NCBI RefSeq assembly: GCF_004320535.1
Contig: NZ_SIHY01000001.1
Span: forward strand, 2,232,001 to 2,296,000
DNA from: Arthrobacter sp. S41
Lineage (GTDB): Bacteria > Actinomycetota > Actinomycetes > Actinomycetales > Micrococcaceae
DNA length: 64,000 nt
Direction: 5' to 3'
Shown here: in pieces, positions 1 to 8,128 of the stretch
Layout: each line of letters begins with the position of its first letter
How positions within the stretch are numbered: the stretch's first letter is position 1
Position numbers and translations under genes: made by a program
Notes under the pieces: generated by a model
What the model saw: the letters and a program-made list of their open reading frames with translations, nothing else
Told to the model about the DNA's origin: nothing
Databases searched by the model: none

Positions 1-1328
1 ACACCGGATACCAACGATGGGAAAAAGAGCGTCAACACACCATTGGTGCCCCACCCAAAGAACACCGAGATACCGATGCCTAAACCACGCATGTGCAGCG
101 GGAAGATTTCAGCTAGCCAAACCCACACGGCAACGCTCAGAAAAGTTTGCATTGAGGCCACAAAAGCTACGACCAGAATCAAAATGACAATTGGGCGTAG
201 CGCGTTTCCCACGGGCAGCACCATGCTGGCGAAGGCTACTAACAAGTGGCACGTGGTGGTCAAGGACAGACCAATAATGAAGGTCTTGCGGCGATCAAGA
301 CGGTCCATATTGCGCAGGGCAATCACGCCACCAATCACAGCAACGACGCCAAAAGCGATATTGGCCAAGACCGCCTGTTGCGCGGTCATGCCCGCTTCTT
401 CCAGCACTCGTGTTCCGTAGTACATGATCGAGTTAATGCCGGTGAGCTGCTGCATCGTTGCAACGCCGATACCAACACAAACAATGCGCATCAGCCATTT
501 GTTGGTCAACACCGCCTTGATACCTACGGGCTTATTTTTCAGATGTTCCCTTTCGGCTACGATCTGAATTTCTTGCACCTCGGCGAGCGCTCGATCAGGT
601 GAACGGACAGTATTAAGCACACCGAGTGCCTTGTCGTAGTGCCCCTTCTCGACTAGCCATCGAGGAGATTCTGGCATGCGCAACATTCCGAAGAACAGAA
701 CCAGGGCTGGCAACGCACAGATAGAGAACATGATGCGCCAGACACCGTCCATACTTCCGCCAAGCCAGGTGCCCAAAATAGCGTTCATCACGAAGGCAGC
801 AAGCTGACCAGCAACGATAGCTAGCTCGTTACGACCGGTAATGGAACCACGAATCTCGTAGGGAGCCAGTTCTGCCAGGTAAACAGGCACCACGGTGGAT
901 GCGCCACCCACGGCCAGGCCAAGCATGATGCGTCCGGCGACCAGAACGCTGAACCCCGCTAGAGAGAAGGTTCCTGATTCTGGGCCCGCCGGAGAGAAGA
1001 CCACAAAAAGAGTTCCAATGAAGAACAAGATGGCCAGTGCGACGATGGTTTTGCGCCGGCCCCACGAATCAGCGATCTGACCCGAGATGAGCGCTCCGAG
1101 TGCGGCGGCGAAGACCAAAGAGCTAATCACAACGCCAACTTGCAAGAGGTTTAGGCCAAGCTCCGCGGCCATGGGACCTTCAGCACCGTTGGCAACACCC
1201 GTGTCATAGCCAAAGAGCAGTCCACCAAAGCAAGCAACAATCGAGATGAGTCCCAAACGCTTGGAATGCGGGCCCTTAGTCAGCCGCGGCAGACTCGATT
1301 CGGCAGCAAGATTCTGCGCACTGGACAT
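1..1328 (-). CDS. MFS sugar/inositol:H+ symporter, 3' end cut by window edge
   Basis: About 442 N-terminal residues are visible; the C-terminus lies beyond the left edge. It is a 12-TM sugar porter of the major facilitator family, acting in the cytoplasmic membrane. Seen in the sequence are GLLFGYDTGV in TM1, the loop motif GQIADSWGRRKT, and PESPRWL before the central loop. The start is ATG at 1326-1328 behind an AAGGAG site. The protein is closely similar to the transporter encoded at 14456-15943 over the whole visible part, so the two are paralogs within one island. Inositol as substrate is inferred from the surrounding iol genes; another polyol is possible. Its 5' leader folds like that of the paralog (see the leader feature at 1347-1412). 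Confidence 0.85.
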   Translation of the reverse strand, partial: MSSAQNLAAESSLPRLTKGPHSKRLGLISIVACFGGLLFGYDTGVANGAEGPMAAELGLNLLQVGVVISSLVFAAALGALISGQIADSWGRRKTIVALAILFFIGTLFVVFSPAGPESGTFSLAGFSVLVAGRIMLGLAVGGASTVVPVYLAELAPYEIRGSITGRNELAIVAGQLAAFVMNAILGTWLGGSMDGVWRIMFSICALPALVLFFGMLRMPESPRWLVEKGHYDKALGVLNTVRSPDRALAEVQEIQIVAEREHLKNKPVGIKAVLTNKWLMRIVCVGIGVATMQQLTGINSIMYYGTRVLEEAGMTAQQAVLANIAFGVVAVIGGVIALRNMDRLDRRKTFIIGLSLTTTCHLLVAFASMVLPVGNALRPIVILILVVAFVASMQTFLSVAVWVWLAEIFPLHMRGLGIGISVFFGWGTNGVLTLFFPSLVSG

Positions 1329-1346
1329 AAAACTCCTTCGGACGGC

Positions 1347-1412
1347 CCGGAGAAAAGCGTGGTCGGCCTGTGTCGTTCACTGGATCCTCTGCGATCCAGT
1401 CGTTTTCTCTCG
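1347..1412 (-). ncRNA. Structured 5' leader of MFS transporter gene (copy 1)
   Basis: In the mRNA sense (minus strand) an outer stem pairs GAGAAAA (1403-1409) with TTTTCTC (1350-1356), extendable by flanking CCG/CGG with a bulged A. It encloses an 8-bp hairpin, ACTGGATC/GATCCAGT with a 6-nt loop (1379-1400). The leader of the paralog at 15967-16026 has the same spacing throughout and three compensatory pair changes in the outer stem. The ATG follows 21 nt after the stem. It may be a cis-acting RNA element; no T-run is present, so it is not a simple terminator. The function is unknown. Confidence 0.5.
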
Positions 1413-1780
1413 GTGCAACAAGGGCGGGAAGGATTGACCTTTTCGTCTGAATACCCTGTTATGCAACATTCAGCATGACCCTGATCTTCACCGACGATTG
1501 GTTTTCCCAGTCTCGCCCAACCCTAATAGTTTCATCGAACGCAGGCCCGTCCAAACTCACTGCCCTGCCTTGATCACGCGGAGATCGAGATGACTAGATT
1601 TCACTTCGGCGAAACCGGAACAAAGATCTAACTGCTGCGCTCCTCGGGTGCAAACTCGTCCTTCAGATACCCGATCGCATGAATTATCTGTCACCGCGTG
1701 TATTCACTCAGTTCCAGCAAAAGATTGCTCATCAGTGTCTATCTTTCCGGTGGCATCTGGGCATAAGATTCATAATAATC

Positions 1781-1800
1781 TTTGTACTGACAACTGTACA
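1781..1800 (+). promoter_or_regulatory. Putative GntR (IolR-type) operator
   Basis: The site reads TTTGTACTGACAACTGTACA, with TGTAC and GTACA halves 8 nt apart, about 40 bp upstream of the TIM-barrel start. The first 12 bases are identical to a site upstream of iolC (24876-24887), and related TTGTnCTnACA sites lie upstream of gntR and of the second MFS gene. This links the unit to the inositol regulator encoded at 9668; that link is inference. Confidence 0.55.
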
Positions 1801-1841
1801 TATGATCCTCAAGTAATCGCTGCCAAAGTCAAGGAGGACCC

Positions 1842-2726
1842 ATGGCAAAACTGTCCATGAACGTCACCACAAGTTTTTATGGAAACGTGGCCACCGATAT
1901 CGCCACAGCTAAGTCAGCAGGATTCGGCGGTATCGAACTACAGAGCCCAAAGCTCTACCGCTACCTCGATGCTGGCTACTCGGTACACACGCTCCCAGAC
2001 ATGCTTACCGGCCTTGAAGTTACCGGAATTGGTGCAGTCCTGGACCTCGAACGTCAGGGCAAGGCACGGGAAGAAATGCTTCTGGAAGTTAGGCGCATGG
2101 CCGAAATCGCAACCGTGGTCGAAGCACCAATCCTTCAAATGTGTACCGGACCAGTGGACTGGAACGTGGTTAAGGATTTCAAGTCCGGAAGTCTTGCGGC
2201 CTCCGATGGGCGCTACCGCGGAACCCTTGGATTATCAGAATCGCAAGCACTTAGTATCGCAGCCGACAACGTCTCGGCGGCAGCACTAATCGCCGCCGAG
2301 CACGGACTAGAGATCTACCTAGAACCATTGGCATGGTCCAACATCAACCGATGCCGCCAAGCCCTAGAAATTATTGAACGGTCCGGTCAGGATAACGTCG
2401 GTATCGCCCTAGATACGTGGCACTTCTGGAGCGTTGGTGACACCTTGCAAGAGGTCGCCGCCCTCCCCAAGGAAATCATCAAAGCCGTCCATATCTCCGA
2501 CGGGTTAGACCTAGATCGTGAACGCGATGTCCCCACCCAAGATGTGCACCGCAATGTGGTGATCGGCGGCGGCGCCATCCCATTGCAACAGTGGGTGGAT
2601 GCGGTGAAGTCCACCGGCTACGACGGCTGGTGGGTCTCGGAAATGTTCTCGGATCGCGCCAATGAACACGACTTCCACAAGGTCGCCAGCACCATGCGCA
2701 ACCTGCTCGACATCATGATTTCCTAA
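1842..2726 (+). CDS. Xylose-isomerase-like TIM barrel (sugar phosphate isomerase/epimerase)
   Basis: This 294-residue protein belongs to the AP-endonuclease-2/xylose-isomerase-like TIM-barrel family, which includes IolE, IolH and IolI. Probable metal ligands are the acidic and His residues in EIYLEPLAW, ALDTWHFW, VHISD and WVSEMF, spaced along the barrel as usual for the family. The start is ATG behind a strong AAGGAGG (1830-1836). It is followed 28 nt later by a Gfo/Idh dehydrogenase, so the two probably act in sequence on an oxidised inositol (inosose epimerase or isomerase). Substrate specificity cannot be read from the sequence. Confidence 0.75.
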   Translation: MAKLSMNVTTSFYGNVATDIATAKSAGFGGIELQSPKLYRYLDAGYSVHTLPDMLTGLEVTGIGAVLDLERQGKAREEMLLEVRRMAEIATVVEAPILQMCTGPVDWNVVKDFKSGSLAASDGRYRGTLGLSESQALSIAADNVSAAALIAAEHGLEIYLEPLAWSNINRCRQALEIIERSGQDNVGIALDTWHFWSVGDTLQEVAALPKEIIKAVHISDGLDLDRERDVPTQDVHRNVVIGGGAIPLQQWVDAVKSTGYDGWWVSEMFSDRANEHDFHKVASTMRNLLDIMIS

Positions 2727-2754
2727 GCACGAATACCTCAGTAAGGAACCTGCA

Positions 2755-3756
2755 ATGCAACGATTTGCCCTTATCGGCGCTGGCTTTATCGGTTCGGTCC
2801 ACGCGCAAAATCTGGCTTCAAACCCAAATGTTGACTTCAGATGGGTCTACGACCTTGATACCCAACGTGCTGCAATGTTGGCCAATCAGCATGGGGCCGG
2901 GGTCGCCCAGAGTCTTGATCAGATTTTTAGCGATAGCGAGCTTGATGCAGTATTCATTGCGTCGTCAACGGATTCTCATGCGCAGAATCTTAAGCTTGCC
3001 GCCGATGCCGGTTTGGCGGCGCTAGTAGAAAAGCCCATCGATCTGGACTTGGAGACTGCCAAATCCACGGTTGCTTACGTTGAACGTTCCGGCATTAAAG
3101 CCATGGTGAATTTCAATCGACGCTTTGACCGAGCCCACGCAGAACTCAAAGACTGTGTGCGCACGGGAAAGATTGGCGATATCTCGCTTCTTCAGCTGAC
3201 CTCCCGTGGACCGGCATTGCCACCGGTGGACTACCTGAGAACCTCCGGTGGTCAGTTCCGTGATCAAGCGGTGCATTTTTACGATTTGGCTCGGTGGATC
3301 ACCGGACAGGACCCCGTCCAGATGCACGCTTTTGGCTCCGCGCTAACGGCCCCTGAAATTGCCGAATTCGGTGATGTTGATACTTCCATTAGTTCATTGC
3401 TCTTCGGTGACGGGGCACTGGCGCAAATCGATTGTGTGCGACATACCAACTACGGTTACGACGAACGAATCGAAGCACTAGGTTCAGAGGGAATGGTCGA
3501 ATCTGAACGGCATCCTTCCGGCAATGTCACGCTGTTTCACGGCGAGAAAAGGCAAAGCCATGGCTTGCACAACAACTGGTTCGATAGGGTTCAGCCAACC
3601 TATGCAGCGAGCTTGGGTGCCTTCGTTCAGGCACTAGAAGAAGACCTAGAAGTTCCGATCACGTTGCGTGAGGGGCTCAAATCTCAAGCCATCGCTCAGG
3701 CTGCAGTACGTTCTGTGGCCAGTGGGCGTAGCGAAGTGATTGACTACTCGCTCTAA
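2755..3756 (+). CDS. Gfo/Idh/MocA oxidoreductase, probable inositol 2-dehydrogenase type
   Basis: This 333-residue NAD(P)-dependent dehydrogenase has the Rossmann start LIGAGFIGSVHAQNL (residues 5-19), the family EKP motif (VEKPIDL, about 91-97) and the catalytic region GGQFRDQAVHFYDLARW (about 165-181), whose Asp/His pair (D170, H174) matches the family active site. It is co-transcribed with the TIM barrel ahead of it. It probably oxidises a ring hydroxyl of an inositol to an inosose. It is one of five members of this family in the window, and its exact substrate is unknown. Confidence 0.8.
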   Translation: MQRFALIGAGFIGSVHAQNLASNPNVDFRWVYDLDTQRAAMLANQHGAGVAQSLDQIFSDSELDAVFIASSTDSHAQNLKLAADAGLAALVEKPIDLDLETAKSTVAYVERSGIKAMVNFNRRFDRAHAELKDCVRTGKIGDISLLQLTSRGPALPPVDYLRTSGGQFRDQAVHFYDLARWITGQDPVQMHAFGSALTAPEIAEFGDVDTSISSLLFGDGALAQIDCVRHTNYGYDERIEALGSEGMVESERHPSGNVTLFHGEKRQSHGLHNNWFDRVQPTYAASLGAFVQALEEDLEVPITLREGLKSQAIAQAAVRSVASGRSEVIDYSL

Positions 3757-3762
3757 TCTCGA

Positions 3763-3814
3763 CAACAGGTAAGGCCTGGGCTTCACGAGAGTGAAGCCCA
3801 GGCCTTACCTGTTG
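3763..3814. terminator. Bidirectional terminator hairpin
   Basis: A perfect inverted repeat with 24-bp arms (starting CAACAGGTAAGGCC) and a GAGA loop lies between convergent genes ending at 3756 and 3821. It is long enough to serve both strands. Confidence 0.8.
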
Positions 3815-3820
3815 ATTCTC

Positions 3821-4717
3821 TTAAGCTGTTGTCTGAGATGTGGCGCCCGCCTCTGCCTCAGATAGCTCTTCATCGTGCCCACCCAGCTGTTCAAGCTCAT
3901 GAGCCAGCTCGGCTAGTTCGGCACCACCGGCCATCTGAGCGGTCAGCTCTCCGACGGTGATTTCCGACTTGGAGTAGTAACCAATAGAGCGACCACGCTT
4001 GAGCAGCAAGAACGAGTCGCCCACCGGATAAGCGTGGTGCGGGTTGTGCGTAATGAAGATGACGCCCAATCCACGATCGCGGGCCTGCAGGATGTAACGC
4101 AGCACCACGCCGGACTGCTTAACTCCAAGGGCTGCGGTTGGCTCATCAAGGATCAAGACCTTGGCACCGAAGTACACTGCACGGGCGATGGCTACACACT
4201 GTCGTTCACCACCGGAGAGCTGGCCGATAGGCTGCTCCACATCTCGCAGATCGATCCCCATGTCGGAGAGTTCTTGCTTGGTGATGTCCTTCATCTTCTG
4301 CACATCAAGCTTCTTGAAAGGGCCGACACCGGTGGTCAGTTCCGATCCGAGGAAGAAGTTACGCCAGATCGGCATGAGTGGAACCACGGCCAAATCTTGG
4401 TACACGGCGGCGATACCGGCATCCAACGCAACGCGTGGACTCTTGAGCTTGATGGCCGAACCGTGCAGCATAAATTCACCTTCGTCGTGTTGGTGAAGCC
4501 CGGCGATGATCTTGATCAACGTGGACTTGCCGGCTCCGTTGTCGCCGAGCACGCAGGTGACCTTGCCTGGATCCACCACCATGTCCACATCACGCAGGGC
4601 GATGATGCTGCCATAGTGCTTACCAACGCCTTTGAAGGTCAGCAGGTTGTCACTTGTTTTGGGTTCGAGCTTTTCGAGGAGCTCTTCGGTCTTTTTGTTC
4701 TTTCGAGTCTTCATCAT
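3821..4717 (-). CDS. Sugar ABC importer ATP-binding protein
   Basis: This 298-residue single-domain ATPase has Walker [10 protein letters not shown] (about 56-64), signature LSGGERQ, Walker [12 protein letters not shown] and the switch His in ITHNPHH. A single nucleotide-binding domain with a charged tail (EELSEAEAG) fits the fructose/inositol-type CUT2-like importers rather than two-domain RbsA. It lies 15 nt downstream of the permease gene and completes an importer with the lipoprotein at 5873. Inositol or a related polyol is the likely cargo because of context. The start may be either of two adjacent ATGs (4717 or 4714). Confidence 0.85.
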   Translation of the reverse strand: MMKTRKNKKTEELLEKLEPKTSDNLLTFKGVGKHYGSIIALRDVDMVVDPGKVTCVLGDNGAGKSTLIKIIAGLHQHDEGEFMLHGSAIKLKSPRVALDAGIAAVYQDLAVVPLMPIWRNFFLGSELTTGVGPFKKLDVQKMKDITKQELSDMGIDLRDVEQPIGQLSGGERQCVAIARAVYFGAKVLILDEPTAALGVKQSGVVLRYILQARDRGLGVIFITHNPHHAYPVGDSFLLLKRGRSIGYYSKSEITVGELTAQMAGGAELAELAHELEQLGGHDEELSEAEAGATSQTTA

Positions 4718-4732
4718 TTTGTCCTTGGCTTC

Positions 4733-5797
4733 CTACTTGCTGGATTCCGCGCGTTTTTTCACCACGATGTTTACAACCGTGGCCAGTAGCAGCATTAGAC
4801 CCAGGAAGAACTTGAACCAGTCTGGGTTCCATTCGGCGTAGACAATGCCCTTGTTGGCCATGCCAAAGATGAAGGCACCAATGGCGCCGCCGATGGCAGA
4901 ACCGTAACCACCGGTCAGCAGGCAGCCGCCGATTACTGCGGCAATGATGTAAAGGAATTCGTTACCAATGCCTTCACCGGACTGCACCGAGTCAAAGGCA
5001 AACAGATTGTGCATGCCCAGCACCCAACCGCAGAATCCGACGGCCATGAACAGGCCAATCTTGGTGCGAACTACCGGAACACCGACAGCACGGGCCGCTT
5101 TTTCGTCGCCACCAATGGCGAAGATCCAGTTTCCAACTTTGGTGCGCAGCAAGATCCAGGAAGCGATAAGAACCATGGCCAACCAGATGAATACGGTGAC
5201 CTTGACCTCGATGCCCCCGATATTCACGGATGAAGCAAACACCGCTTTAGCGCTTTGGAAGCCTTCCATATTCGCAATGGAAGGTGAGGAAACGGATCCT
5301 CCGATGGCGCGGGTAAGCCCGAGGTTCAGTCCTGTGAGCATCAAGAAACTCGCCAGCGTCACAATGAACGAAGGCAACTTTGTCTTGATCAAGATAATTC
5401 CGTTGATGAATCCGATGAGCATTGAAACCAGCAGCGCAACCACGATGCCAACCCAGACGTTGAGCCCGAAATACCAGGAGACCAACGAGGCACTCAGTGC
5501 CGATGAAATCACGGCGACACCGGTAGACAGGTCAAATTCGCCACCGATCATCAGCAGTGACACACCAACGGCCATAATGCCGATGGTTGATGCACCGTAA
5601 AGGACCGTAGCTAGGGATGCCGGCGATAGGAACACCGGCGCGACGATAGCGAAGAAGATAAACAGTGCGACGGCTCCCACGAGGGCACCGATTTCTGGTC
5701 GGCCCAGAAGAATCGACAGGGTGCTCTTCTTGCCGACTCGCTCATCTGTCGTGGCAGATTTTTTCTTATGCGAAGGTGAAGCTGTTATTGATGACAT
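4733..5797 (-). CDS. Sugar ABC importer permease (RbsC/FrcC type)
   Basis: This 354-residue polytopic membrane protein has a charged cytoplasmic N-terminus (about 40 residues) followed by 8-10 hydrophobic segments. GVSLLMIGGEFDLSTG is the region characteristic of the branched/ribose-type BPD_transp_2 permeases. The start is ATG with an upstream GGAGG. It sits between the binding protein and the ATPase in one operon. A strong stem-loop (5821-5858) precedes it, which could make the binding-protein message more abundant than the permease message. Confidence 0.87.
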   Translation of the reverse strand: MSSITASPSHKKKSATTDERVGKKSTLSILLGRPEIGALVGAVALFIFFAIVAPVFLSPASLATVLYGASTIGIMAVGVSLLMIGGEFDLSTGVAVISSALSASLVSWYFGLNVWVGIVVALLVSMLIGFINGIILIKTKLPSFIVTLASFLMLTGLNLGLTRAIGGSVSSPSIANMEGFQSAKAVFASSVNIGGIEVKVTVFIWLAMVLIASWILLRTKVGNWIFAIGGDEKAARAVGVPVVRTKIGLFMAVGFCGWVLGMHNLFAFDSVQSGEGIGNEFLYIIAAVIGGCLLTGGYGSAIGGAIGAFIFGMANKGIVYAEWNPDWFKFFLGLMLLLATVVNIVVKKRAESSK

Positions 5798-5820
5798 GAG
5801 TTTTTCCTCCGTGTCCTAGC

Positions 5821-5858
5821 TACGCGTCGCGCTGCTAAAAGTTGCAGCGCGACGCGTA
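5821..5858 (-). terminator. Intra-operon stem-loop between binding protein and permease
   Basis: Perfect 15-bp arms (TACGCGTCGCGCTGC and its complement) flank an 8-nt loop in the gap between the two importer genes. No T-run follows. It may be an mRNA-stabilising or partially terminating hairpin, as is common between binding-protein and permease genes. Confidence 0.6.
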
Positions 5859-5872
5859 ACGGCGGGACGTGG

Positions 5873-6874
5873 CTAGCGGACGCCTTCTTCGGCGAAACTG
5901 GTGATGTTTTCTGCCACGGCCTTATCGATGATGGCCGGACCGGTCAAAGTTGCTTTGCCACCTCCGATGGTGAAACCGCCACGCTTGTTTTGCCAGAGGG
6001 AGTCAACTGCCATGTAGCCCTGCAACCATGGCTGCTGGTCTACCGTGAACAGCACGTTGCCCTTGGTGATTTCACCTACCAACTGCGAATTCATGTCGAA
6101 GGAAGCTACCGCGACCTCAGAATTTGCCGTCGCCTTGGCCTTGAGCAGAGTCATCGTGATTGGGGCGCCCAATCCGATGATTGCATCAGCTTGCTTGTCA
6201 GCCTGCAGCTTGGCTGTGGTTGTGGACTCAACCTGAGTCATATCGGTGCCCTGTACGTAGAGCACTTCGGTGCCTGGAACGACTTTTTTCACACCGGCAC
6301 AACGTGCTTCAAGACCAACGTGCCCTTGGTCCTGAATGACACAAATTGGCTTTTTGATGCCCTCCGCTTTGAGCTTTTCTCCGGCAGCTTCGCCGGCAAG
6401 CTTCTCATCCGAACCGAAGTGGGCAAATGCTCCCAACTCCTTAAATCGGTCTTCACCAGCGTTGAGGCTGACGATGGAGATTCCTGCATCGGAGGCCCTC
6501 TTCAGCGCACCGGCCATGGCATCTGGTTTGGCTAGGGTGACGGCGATGCCGTCCACGCCCTGATCGATTGCCTGCTCAATCAGCTGGGATTGACGTCCAC
6601 CGTCAGGATCACCCAGGTACTGCAATTCAACATTGTCTTTGGCGGCAGCCTCTTCGGCGCCCTTGCGGATGATGTCCCAGAAGGTATCTCCTGGAGGTGC
6701 GTGGGTGATCACTGCGATTTTGATGCGATCGGTTGCTGCGACGGTCCCAGCGGCTGAATTGCTTTCAGGCTCTGGAGCTCGTCCACCCGAGGAAGAGCAG
6801 GCTGCAAGTCCAAGAACCGGAACGATAACTAGCGACACTGCGAGTTTGCGCCACATAGGCTTTCCCATATTCAT
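5873..6874 (-). CDS. Sugar ABC importer substrate-binding lipoprotein
   Basis: This 333-residue exported lipoprotein has a basic start, a hydrophobic stretch and lipobox GLAAC with Cys at about residue 26. The mature part is a periplasmic-binding-protein type I fold (RbsB-like): IKIAVITHAPPGDTFWDII, then IEQAIDQGVDGIAVTL and SFDMNSQLVGEI. It is the first gene of the three-gene importer operon and should capture the sugar or inositol outside the membrane. The start is ATG at 6874 behind AAGGGG; a second in-frame ATG follows two codons later. Substrate is inferred from the iol context. Confidence 0.87.
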   Translation of the reverse strand: MNMGKPMWRKLAVSLVIVPVLGLAACSSSGGRAPEPESNSAAGTVAATDRIKIAVITHAPPGDTFWDIIRKGAEEAAAKDNVELQYLGDPDGGRQSQLIEQAIDQGVDGIAVTLAKPDAMAGALKRASDAGISIVSLNAGEDRFKELGAFAHFGSDEKLAGEAAGEKLKAEGIKKPICVIQDQGHVGLEARCAGVKKVVPGTEVLYVQGTDMTQVESTTTAKLQADKQADAIIGLGAPITMTLLKAKATANSEVAVASFDMNSQLVGEITKGNVLFTVDQQPWLQGYMAVDSLWQNKRGGFTIGGGKATLTGPAIIDKAVAENITSFAEEGVR

Positions 6875-6967
6875 TTTTCCCCTTCAGGAATCCACCGGCG
6901 CACCCCATACATCCCCGTGGGCGAGCCGTTTGTTCAAGAATTTCGTGATCCGAGTCACAAGATGTCT

Positions 6968-7013
6968 AAAGTCTGCGCGACGGAATCGAATCCGTCAAGA
7001 CTTTGTAAAGACA
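6968..7013. promoter_or_regulatory. Nested inverted repeats and operator-like site upstream of ABC importer
   Basis: AAAGTCT (6968-6974) and AGACTTT (6998-7004) enclose GACGGA-6 nt-TCCGTC (6979-6996). Overlapping it, TTTGTAAAGACA (7002-7013) matches 10 of 12 positions of the GntR-type site at 1781. It lies about 100-140 bp upstream of the binding-protein start, so it is probably the control region of the importer. Confidence 0.45.
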
Positions 7014-7088
7014 TAAGGATGTGATTACGAGATTGGGCACCATCAGACACCCTGACTTGACACCGGAAAGAACGCGATTTAGGTGCTG

Positions 7089-8093
7089 CTACTGGGAGGA
7101 AGATCGCACGATAAGTCGCGGAGAAATCATCAACTGACGTGAGAATTTTCCGTGTGGATTGCGCATTAACTGAAGCAAGAGCCGGGCACTGCTGCGACCC
7201 ATATCTTGAAAATCCGAGTCGACGCTAGTCAGTGAAATTCTTTTCAATGATGACAAAGAAATATTGTCATAGCCGGTCACCGCAGTATCTACGCCGGCCT
7301 CATCCAGGGCCTGAATCACACCAAAGGCACACAAATCATTGAAGCAAGCCAGCGCATCAGGCCGCGCACCAGAAGCCAATATCTGCCGCACGGATTCGTA
7401 TCCGGCTTGAAGGCTCGGGCCAGCTTCAACTACTTGCACATGCTGACTCAGCGAATGCCGTTGCATGGCCCGATGATAGGCAGACTCGCGCAGTGCAGCC
7501 ACTGGACCAGCGCCACCGGAAATATGGGTAATTTGCACATGACCACGACCCACCAAGTGATCTATCACCAAGCCAAATCCCTGCGCATCATCAACGGAGA
7601 CCACCGCGGTATTCGCTTGCGACTCGCGCCCACTACCAACAAATACCGCAGGTGTTTCACCCAGTACAGATTCGAAGCTCACCGCATCGTCAGCGGAACC
7701 CACAACGAGGATTCCACTGACTCTCAAATCGCGTAGCGCTTGGAGTTCCGCCGGTCCAATGCCTTGCCCATCATGAATGGCGGCGGCACTGAACAACACG
7801 TCAAACCCTGCGGCCTGCAACTGCTCACGCACCACCTCAGCAACTTCCAGTACCCACGGATTATGCAGTTCGCCCAAGACCACGCCAATGGCATGACGGT
7901 TTTCGGAGACTAGAGAGCGGGCAGCCAAATTGGGTTGATAGCCGAGCTCACGAATTGAATCTTCAACTCTTGAGCGCCGTAGCGAACTGACCTTGCTCGG
8001 ATCCGAGAGCACCAAGGATACGAGGGACTTAGAAACCCCCGCATGCTTGGCGACATCACGGATGGTTGGGCGAGAACTTGGCGTCTGCGACAT
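7089..8093 (-). CDS. LacI-family transcriptional regulator
   Basis: This protein of about 334 residues has an N-terminal HTH TIRDVAKHAGVSKSLVSLVL and a C-terminal sugar-binding domain of the LacI/GalR type. The helix AGVSKSLVSLVL is identical to that of the LacI protein at 25198, so both should read similar operators; the near-palindromes at 9371-9390 and 26259-26276 are candidates. The start chosen is ATG at 8093; a GTG at 8147 in the same frame would add 18 residues and overlap the upstream dehydrogenase gene. Its ligand is probably an inositol or sugar-derived intermediate. Confidence 0.85.
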   Translation of the reverse strand: MSQTPSSRPTIRDVAKHAGVSKSLVSLVLSDPSKVSSLRRSRVEDSIRELGYQPNLAARSLVSENRHAIGVVLGELHNPWVLEVAEVVREQLQAAGFDVLFSAAAIHDGQGIGPAELQALRDLRVSGILVVGSADDAVSFESVLGETPAVFVGSGRESQANTAVVSVDDAQGFGLVIDHLVGRGHVQITHISGGAGPVAALRESAYHRAMQRHSLSQHVQVVEAGPSLQAGYESVRQILASGARPDALACFNDLCAFGVIQALDEAGVDTAVTGYDNISLSSLKRISLTSVDSDFQDMGRSSARLLLQLMRNPHGKFSRQLMISPRLIVRSSSQ

Positions 8094-8128
8094 GGCAGTT
8101 AGTCGTGCTCCTTCCAGTCCTGCGCTGA

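Larger units (their letters stand above)
1329..1841. other. Divergent intergenic region between MFS and TIM-barrel genes
   Basis: This 513-bp gap separates two divergent units. It holds the transporter leader (1347-1412) on the left and an operator-like site (1781-1800) on the right. Short reading frames here have no ribosome site or recognisable protein. No RNA gene was recognised in the middle (about 1415-1775). Confidence 0.6.

Noticed and set aside
4034-4789. 251-codon frame on the plus strand opposite the ABC ATPase
   Set aside because: It runs antisense through a clear ATPase gene, has no ribosome site and its product has no recognisable domains; a codon-bias shadow.
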